From contig NZ_JADBEE010000001.1 of assembly GCF_014874065.1 (NCBI RefSeq), forward strand, positions 248,001-312,000: a DNA stretch of 64,000 nucleotides, read 5' to 3'. Below are positions 63,255 through 64,000 of this stretch, one piece after another. Below the pieces are notes generated by a model. It was not told where the DNA came from, made no database searches, and was given only the letters and a program-made list of their open reading frames with translations. Each line of letters begins with the position of its first letter. Position 1 is the stretch's first letter. The translations under genes were made by a program, and so were the position numbers. The stretch is from Nesterenkonia halotolerans. GTDB taxonomy: Bacteria; Actinomycetota; Actinomycetes; Actinomycetales; Micrococcaceae.

Positions 63255-63797
63255 GTGGGGACTGCAGACGAGTTCGAGCTGGCAGGCGTCCCCGACGCCT
63301 TCCAGCGACTGTGGACCCCACACCGAGCGGCCTACCAGAATCGCGGCCAGGACCAGGTCAGCGGCTCCGCAGACTGCCCCTTCTGCCAGGGGCCGGGGCG
63401 CAGCGATGAAGACTCGCTGATCGTGCACCGGGGGGAGAGCTGCTTCGTGCTGCTGAACCTCTATCCCTATAACCCGGGACACCTGCTGGTCTGTCCCTAC
63501 CGGCACGTCCCCGATCTCACGGATCTCGACGACGCGGAGGCCCAGGAGTTCACGGCACTGACCCAGCGTGCCATGGTGGTCCTCCGCGAGGCTGCGAACC
63601 CCGGGGGCTTCAACCTGGGCATCAACCAGGGAAAGGTGGGCGGCGCGGGCATCGCGGCTCATCTGCATCAGCACGTGATCCCACGCTGGAACGGGGATAC
63701 CAACTTCATGCCGATCATCGCGCAGACCAAGAACCTTTCGCAGACGCTGGGGGAGACCCGCGACCTCGTGGCCGCGACCTGGGACGCGAGCCGCTGA
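63255..63797 (+). CDS. HIT family hydrolase/phosphorylase
   Basis: A 180-residue histidine-triad protein, probably acting on a dinucleotide such as Ap4A (the mycobacterial homologue in this position is an Ap4A phosphorylase). The triad is HLHQHVIPRW (about residues 137-146). CPFC at about 42-45 pairs with later His for zinc, and NLYPYNPGHLLVCPYRHV is the family substrate region. GTG start at 63255, 6 bases after thrS. The stop overlaps the pgsA start. The gene order thrS-HIT-pgsA is standard for actinobacteria. Confidence 0.88.
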   Translation: MGTADEFELAGVPDAFQRLWTPHRAAYQNRGQDQVSGSADCPFCQGPGRSDEDSLIVHRGESCFVLLNLYPYNPGHLLVCPYRHVPDLTDLDDAEAQEFTALTQRAMVVLREAANPGGFNLGINQGKVGGAGIAAHLHQHVIPRWNGDTNFMPIIAQTKNLSQTLGETRDLVAATWDASR

Positions 63798-64000
63798 TGT
63801 TGAACCGTCATGCCCGCGCCTTCTTCAGCGGCTTGTTCACCCCCATCGCGAAGGCGCTGCTGGGCCTCGGAATGACCCCCAACATGGTGACGGTCATCGG
63901 CACCATCGGCGTCAGCCTGGGTGCGCTGGTCTTCTACCCGATGGGGGAGCTGTTCTGGGGCACGGTGTTCGTCACGGTCTTCGTCTTCTCCGACCTGATC
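63797..64000 (+). CDS. pgsA: CDP-alcohol phosphatidyltransferase, phosphatidylinositol phosphate synthase (partial)
   Basis: The first 68 codons are in the window. The ATG at 63797 overlaps the HIT stop (TGATG). The sequence shows a short amphipathic start (MLNRHARAFFSGLFTPIAKALL), TPNMVTVIGTIGVSLGALVFYP and a second membrane helix leading to FSDLI, which is where the CDP-alcohol motif with its Asp residues begins. In this position the enzyme makes phosphatidylinositol phosphate from CDP-diacylglycerol and inositol phosphate, the precursor of PIMs. The rest lies outside. Confidence 0.85.
   Translation, partial: MLNRHARAFFSGLFTPIAKALLGLGMTPNMVTVIGTIGVSLGALVFYPMGELFWGTVFVTVFVFSDLI

Noticed and set aside
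61059..63674. Open frame of 871 codons on the minus strand opposite thrS
   Set aside because: Antisense shadow of thrS and the HIT gene; both sense genes have all their catalytic motifs.

Overview
The window is a GC-rich, gene-dense stretch of actinobacterial core chromosome, most like a member of the Micrococcaceae (relatives of Micrococcus, Arthrobacter, Kocuria or Nesterenkonia; the genus is inference). The support is: SepH (DUF3071), the DUF4193/DUF3093/dut/DUF3710/DUF3159 block, MshA of mycothiol synthesis, a thrS-HIT-pgsA order typical of actinobacteria, a fused OleBC olefin enzyme as in Micrococcus luteus, and many leaderless genes in which a TANNNT -10 box lies 6 or 7 bases before the start codon. 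I saw no insertion sequence, prophage, CRISPR array or integrated island. There is one tRNA (Arg, TCT) and one RNase P RNA.

Layout. 1-1934: DUF3099, fabG and a second SDR whose Tyr-x6-Lys spacing is that of enoyl-ACP reductases. 1960-6139 (minus): an M56 peptidase, a BlaI-type repressor and ParC. 6231-8966: a GNAT/acyl-CoA synthetase fusion (protein acetyltransferase). 8971-13876 (minus): a complete oleA-oleBC-oleD operon for long-chain olefins. 13939-17303: DUF5998, an alkaline-phosphatase-fold enzyme and SepH. 17776-25236: the DUF block with dut, an RNA methyltransferase and aconitase. 25404-30497: dxs, an unknown gene, a Rieske lipoprotein and a FadB-type beta-oxidation protein. 30622-36848: RNase D, DUF3000, threonine aldolase, MsrB, a hydrolase, SufE and a rhodanese. 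37029-41976: ZapE, PPK2, 6-phosphogluconate dehydrogenase and nitronate monooxygenase. 42007-44155: cysE, cysK and msrA. 44218-51020: Nif3, RNase HI, a long GAPDH, rnpB, YaaA, EttA and a short SSB. 51293-55223: tRNA-Arg, DUF2079, MshA and TesB. 55387-58216: gluconate permease, kinase and regulator. 58213-64000: an unknown gene, a truncated globin, RpiB, a Nei-type glycosylase, ThrRS, a HIT protein and the start of PgsA.

How the genes work together. Gluconate imported by GntP and phosphorylated by GntK feeds GndA, and RpiB continues the pentose phosphate pathway. CysE and CysK make cysteine, and MshA starts mycothiol from inositol phosphate; MsrA and MsrB repair oxidised methionine. PgsA draws on the same inositol phosphate pool. 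FabG and the Y-x6-K SDR may form an elongation pair, while FadB, TesB and OleA all act on acyl-CoA. Several cis sites look readable: a BlaI-type operator, a PHO-box-like repeat before ppk2, and a palindrome within the gntK core promoter.

I found no clearly undescribed multi-gene system. The most useful leads are the candidate enoyl reductase, the ppk2 and gnt operators, a perfect 20-bp stem beside the tesB promoter, and the widespread leaderless starts. Gene-order comparisons and family names come from memory of related genomes and were not searched.
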